Source: Gammaproteobacteria bacterium
GTDB lineage: Bacteria > Pseudomonadota > Gammaproteobacteria > Tenderiales > Tenderiaceae
Direction of reading: 5' to 3'
Assembly: GCA_027001525.1 (NCBI GenBank)
Contig: JALTMR010000075.1
Location: 1-7,724, forward strand
Length of the DNA: 7,724 nucleotides
A program made the position numbers and the translations under genes. Numbering within the stretch: the stretch's first letter is position 1; every line of letters begins with the position of its first letter. Under the pieces are notes generated by a model that ran no database searches, was not told the origin of the DNA, and saw nothing but the letters and a program-made list of their open reading frames with translations. This document shows, piece by piece, positions 4,885-7,724 of this stretch.

Positions 4885-6780
4885 ATGGCATTGTTAACCC
4901 TGCGAGGCGTGCGCGTAAGCTACAGCGGCCCGGCGCTGCTGGATGGCGTCGATCTTCAGATTGAGCCCGGTGAGCGAATCTGCCTGGTGGGCCGCAACGG
5001 CACCGGCAAATCCACCTTTATGAAGGTGATCGCTGACGAACTGGGAGCCGACGAGGGCGAGATCATTCGCCGCCAGGGGCTCAAAGTAGCCCGCCTGACC
5101 CAGGAAGTTCCCAGTGACTTAAGCGGCACCATCTATGAGGTCGTGGCCAGCGGCCTGCCCCAGGGCAAGATTGTTTCGGAATATCATCAGCTTAGCCTCC
5201 GCCTCGCTGACGACCTCAGCCTCATGAAGCAGTTCGAACGGGTGCAGCACGAACTGGAAGCATGCGGCGGCTGGGAGCTACAGCAGCAGGTCGACACGGT
5301 ATTGTCGCGTCTTCAGCTGCCCCCGGATGCCGACTTCTCGGCACTGTCCGGCGGCATGAAACGGCGCGTTCTGCTCGCGCGCTCTCTGGCCAACAACCCC
5401 GACCTGTTGCTGCTGGATGAGCCCACCAACCACCTCGACATCGATGCCATTCGCTGGCTTGAGGAGTTTCTCCTCAACTACTCAGGGACCCTGCTGTTCA
5501 TCACCCACGACCGGGCATTGCTGGAGAAGCTGGCCACCCGCATTATCGAGCTGGACCGGGGCCGACTCACCAGCTGGCCAGGCAACTACAAGACCTATCT
5601 CGAGCGCAAGCAGGCCGCGCTCGATGCCGAGGCCAACCAGCACGCCGAATTCGACAAAAAGCTGGCTCAGGAGGAGACCTGGATCCGCCAGGGCATCAAG
5701 GCTCGCCGTACCCGTAACGAAGGGCGAGTCAGGGCCCTGGAAGCGATGCGGGAGGAACACCGCGCCCGCCGTCAGCGCAGCGGCAACGCTAAAATCCAGC
5801 TGCAAGAGTCGGCCGAGCGCTCGGGCAAACTGGTGATGGAGGCGGACAATGTCTCTTACAGCTACGACGACAAGCCCATCGTGTCCCACCTCACCACCAC
5901 GATTCTGCGGGGAGACAAGGTTGGCATCATCGGCCCCAATGGCGCGGGTAAAACCACCTTACTGCGGCTGTTATTGGGCCAGCTTGCCCCCCAGCAGGGC
6001 AGCATCAAACTGGGCACCAAGCTCGAAGTCGCTTACTTCGATCAGTACCGCGCCCAGCTTAACGAAGAGCAATCGGTGCTGGACAATGTGAGCCAGGGGC
6101 GCAGCACCGTCACCATCAACGATCAACCACGCCACATCATTAGCTACCTGCAGGACTTTCTCTTCTCTCCGGAGCGTGCCCGCACCCCGGTCAAGGCGCT
6201 GTCGGGGGGGGAACGAAACCGCCTGCTGCTGGCACGGCTTTTCACCCACTCAGCCAATATCCTGGTCATGGACGAACCGACTAACGACCTCGACATGGAG
6301 ACCCTGGAACTACTGGAAGAGCTGCTGCTGGATTACAAAGGGACGCTACTGCTGGTCAGCCACGACCGTTCGTTCCTGAACAAGGTGGTCACCAGCACCC
6401 TGGTATTCGAAGGCGATGGTCAGATCAATGAGTACGTCGGCGGCTATGACGACTGGCTGCGCCAACGACCTGACCCCGGCGCCACCAGCAATACCGATGC
6501 CCCACCCAAGCCATCCACTAAGGGGAGCAAGGCGACGGCGTCCAAAGCGCCGAAAAAACTCAGTTACAAACACCAGCGAGAGCTGGATGAACTGCCCAAA
6601 CAAATCGAAATATTGGAAGCGGATATTTCACAACTGCACACCACACTCGCCGACCCCGACCTGTATAAGCAAGGCCCCGAGGCGATGACGGCCAGCCAGA
6701 CCAAGCTGGAATCTAGGGAAGCGGAACTGGCCGCAGCCTACGAACGCTGGGATGAGCTGGAGGCGATGAATGAGAGCTAA
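4885..6780 (+). CDS. uup: ABC-F family ATPase Uup
   Basis: A cytoplasmic protein of 631 residues (E. coli Uup 635) with two ATP-binding cassettes and no membrane segments. Cassette 1 has Walker A GRNGTGKST (36-44), signature LSGGMKRR (154-161), Walker B LLLLDEPTNHLD (174-185) and H-loop ITHDR (206-210). The inter-domain arm (about 237-317) carries the Uup-typical WIRQGIKARRTRNEGR (266-281). Cassette 2 has Walker A GPNGAGKTT (350-358), signature LSGGERNR (439-446), Walker B ILVMDEPTNDLD (459-470) and H-loop VSHDR (491-495). A Pro/Ala/Lys-rich linker (about 527-557) leads to a C-terminal coiled coil that starts KKLSYKHQRELDELPKQ, the DNA-binding module of Uup. E. coli uup mutants show raised precise excision of transposons, and ABC-F proteins act on ribosomes. 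All motifs are intact. The second signature is encoded through a run of eight G (6204-6211). The gene converges on zapE 53 bp away. Confidence 0.96.
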   Translation: MALLTLRGVRVSYSGPALLDGVDLQIEPGERICLVGRNGTGKSTFMKVIADELGADEGEIIRRQGLKVARLTQEVPSDLSGTIYEVVASGLPQGKIVSEYHQLSLRLADDLSLMKQFERVQHELEACGGWELQQQVDTVLSRLQLPPDADFSALSGGMKRRVLLARSLANNPDLLLLDEPTNHLDIDAIRWLEEFLLNYSGTLLFITHDRALLEKLATRIIELDRGRLTSWPGNYKTYLERKQAALDAEANQHAEFDKKLAQEETWIRQGIKARRTRNEGRVRALEAMREEHRARRQRSGNAKIQLQESAERSGKLVMEADNVSYSYDDKPIVSHLTTTILRGDKVGIIGPNGAGKTTLLRLLLGQLAPQQGSIKLGTKLEVAYFDQYRAQLNEEQSVLDNVSQGRSTVTINDQPRHIISYLQDFLFSPERARTPVKALSGGERNRLLLARLFTHSANILVMDEPTNDLDMETLELLEELLLDYKGTLLLVSHDRSFLNKVVTSTLVFEGDGQINEYVGGYDDWLRQRPDPGATSNTDAPPKPSTKGSKATASKAPKKLSYKHQRELDELPKQIEILEADISQLHTTLADPDLYKQGPEAMTASQTKLESREAELAAAYERWDELEAMNES

Positions 6781-6810
6781 GGAGTGCTCCCAATGGCCTG
6801 AGTGAGGGTG

Positions 6811-6828
6811 CTTGAGAGCGTTCTCAAG
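6811..6828. terminator. Hairpin between convergent uup and zapE
   Basis: CTTGAGA (6811-6817) and TCTCAAG (6822-6828) pair perfectly around a GCGT loop. A smaller repeat, GGAG-TG-CTCC (6781-6790), lies right after the uup stop. Neither is followed by a U-rich tract on either strand, so intrinsic termination would be weak. The position between convergent stops is what one expects of a shared terminator. Confidence 0.4.
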
Positions 6829-6833
6829 TGCAA

Positions 6834-7724
6834 TCACGTACGATGCGCTTTCTTCAGATAGGCCGCTGACGCCATCTCCAGCAAACGGCTGGTGGTGCGC
6901 TGAAATGCAAAGGTATGGCGCTGGCCACTGTATAAACCTTGGGGGGGCTGCGCTGCGGTGGCGATTAACTTGACGTTATGATCGTAGAGCGCGTCCACTA
7001 AGTGGATGAAGCGTTGCGCTACATCATCAGTCGCTTCGCCTAGCAGAGGGATTCCAGCCACCAGGACGGTGTGAAACATCCTCGCGATCTCCAGGTAATC
7101 TGCCGCCGAGCGGGGCGTGGCACACAGGGGCTGAAAGTCAAACCAGACCACGTCATCAGACATCCGCCGCACAGCTATCTCACGATGATTGATATTGAGC
7201 ATATGAGCCTGAGAAACAGCGTTCGTCGCCAACTGTTCAAACTGTCGCGTAAGCAACTCTTCGGCCTCATCCCCAACCAGCACATGGTAGGTTCCGCCCC
7301 TTTCCAGCAATTCGAGCCGATAGTCACGTCCGGCATCGAGGTGCAGCGTCTGTGTATAGCGCTTGATCAGTTCAATAGCCGGCATAAAGCGGGACCGCTG
7401 TAAGCCATTTTTATAGAGCTGATCCGGATCGATATTGGAGGTGGTCACCAGTGTCACACCATTTTCAAACAGCGCCTTAAGAAAGCCCGACAACAACATG
7501 GCATCGCCGATGTCATGAACGTGAAACTCATCCAGGCACAGCACGCGCACGCGAGCAGCCAGACGCTTGGCCACGATGGGCAATGGATCGGGTGTTTTGG
7601 GCAGGCTTTGCAACTCTTCGTGAAGTTGCCTCATAAAGTGGTGGAAATGGACCCTGCGCGCCCACTCCGAAGAGAGGCTATCGTAGAAACTGTCCATCAG
7701 GTAGGTTTTGCCGCGGCCAACGCC
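6834..7724 (-). CDS. zapE: Cell division protein ZapE, AFG1-like ATPase (partial, 5' end beyond right edge)
   Basis: ZapE (YhcM) is an AFG1-family P-loop ATPase that in E. coli associates with the FtsZ ring during division. The frame stays open to base 7724, so the ATG at 7697 is internal and the true start is outside. The 296 visible codons begin at GVGRGKTYLMD, the Walker A motif (7724-7692). The Walker B motif RVLCLDEFHVHDIGDAML follows, with its Asp and Glu codons at about 7532-7527. Further family blocks are VTLVTTSNIDPDQLYKNGLQ, FMPAIELIKR, DYRLELLERG and, near the C-terminus, FQRTTSRLLEMAS. The order and spacing match E. coli ZapE (375 residues); about the first fifth is missing here. 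All visible motifs are intact. The gene converges on uup, and nothing about its own promoter can be said from this window. Confidence 0.95.
   Translation of the reverse strand, partial: GVGRGKTYLMDSFYDSLSSEWARRVHFHHFMRQLHEELQSLPKTPDPLPIVAKRLAARVRVLCLDEFHVHDIGDAMLLSGFLKALFENGVTLVTTSNIDPDQLYKNGLQRSRFMPAIELIKRYTQTLHLDAGRDYRLELLERGGTYHVLVGDEAEELLTRQFEQLATNAVSQAHMLNINHREIAVRRMSDDVVWFDFQPLCATPRSAADYLEIARMFHTVLVAGIPLLGEATDDVAQRFIHLVDALYDHNVKLIATAAQPPQGLYSGQRHTFAFQRTTSRLLEMASAAYLKKAHRT

Noticed and set aside
5482..5889. Antisense 135-codon frame within uup
   Set aside because: Uup motifs run unbroken through this region in the plus frame; the antisense product is a by-product of GC-rich coding.
1..7724. 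CRISPR array, insertion sequence, tRNA or rRNA gene, toxin-antitoxin or defence island
   Set aside because: I saw no regularly spaced repeats, terminal inverted repeats with a transposase, cloverleaf-forming segment or defence-type gene pair in either strand.

Overview
The window looks like ordinary chromosomal DNA of a gammaproteobacterium. It has a moderately high GC content, short intergenic gaps and proteins (MetH, Uup, ZapE) that resemble their Escherichia coli counterparts along their whole visible length. The genus cannot be fixed from the sequence. I see no transposase, integrase, tRNA, rRNA, CRISPR array or recognisable defence cassette.

Layout from left to right. (1) Positions 1-2028, minus strand: the N-terminal 676 codons of cobalamin-dependent methionine synthase (metH), cut by the left edge. 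(2) 2029-2343: a divergent intergenic region with a candidate extended -10 promoter for metH, two abutting palindromes and a hairpin-capable repeat ahead of the next gene. (3) 2344-2616, plus strand: a 90-residue DUF3579-type protein with a GTG start, ending inside a perfect 14-bp inverted repeat that probably terminates both convergent transcripts. (4) 2696-3148, minus strand: a stand-alone two-CBS-domain protein. (5) 3327-3989 and 4031-4687, plus strand: a TetR/AcrR-family regulator, then 41 bp later a T7-lysozyme-like N-acetylmuramoyl-L-alanine amidase with no signal peptide. These two may form an operon. (6) 4688-4884: an intergenic segment that can fold into a long imperfect stem. (7) 4885-6780, plus strand: the ABC-F ATPase gene uup. 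(8) 6834-7724, minus strand: zapE (AFG1-like ATPase), convergent with uup and cut by the right edge inside its Walker A motif.

The genes do not form one pathway. metH, uup and zapE are housekeeping genes for methionine synthesis, DNA stability/ribosome-associated functions and cell division. The CBS protein is probably an adenine-nucleotide sensor. The least conventional part is the tetR-amidase pair at 3283-4687: a regulator of unknown ligand beside a peptidoglycan amidase that keeps every catalytic residue but has no export signal, and that carries an acidic loop insertion and an unassigned C-terminal tail. No clear novel multi-gene system is visible. The findings are mostly modest regulatory and structural observations.
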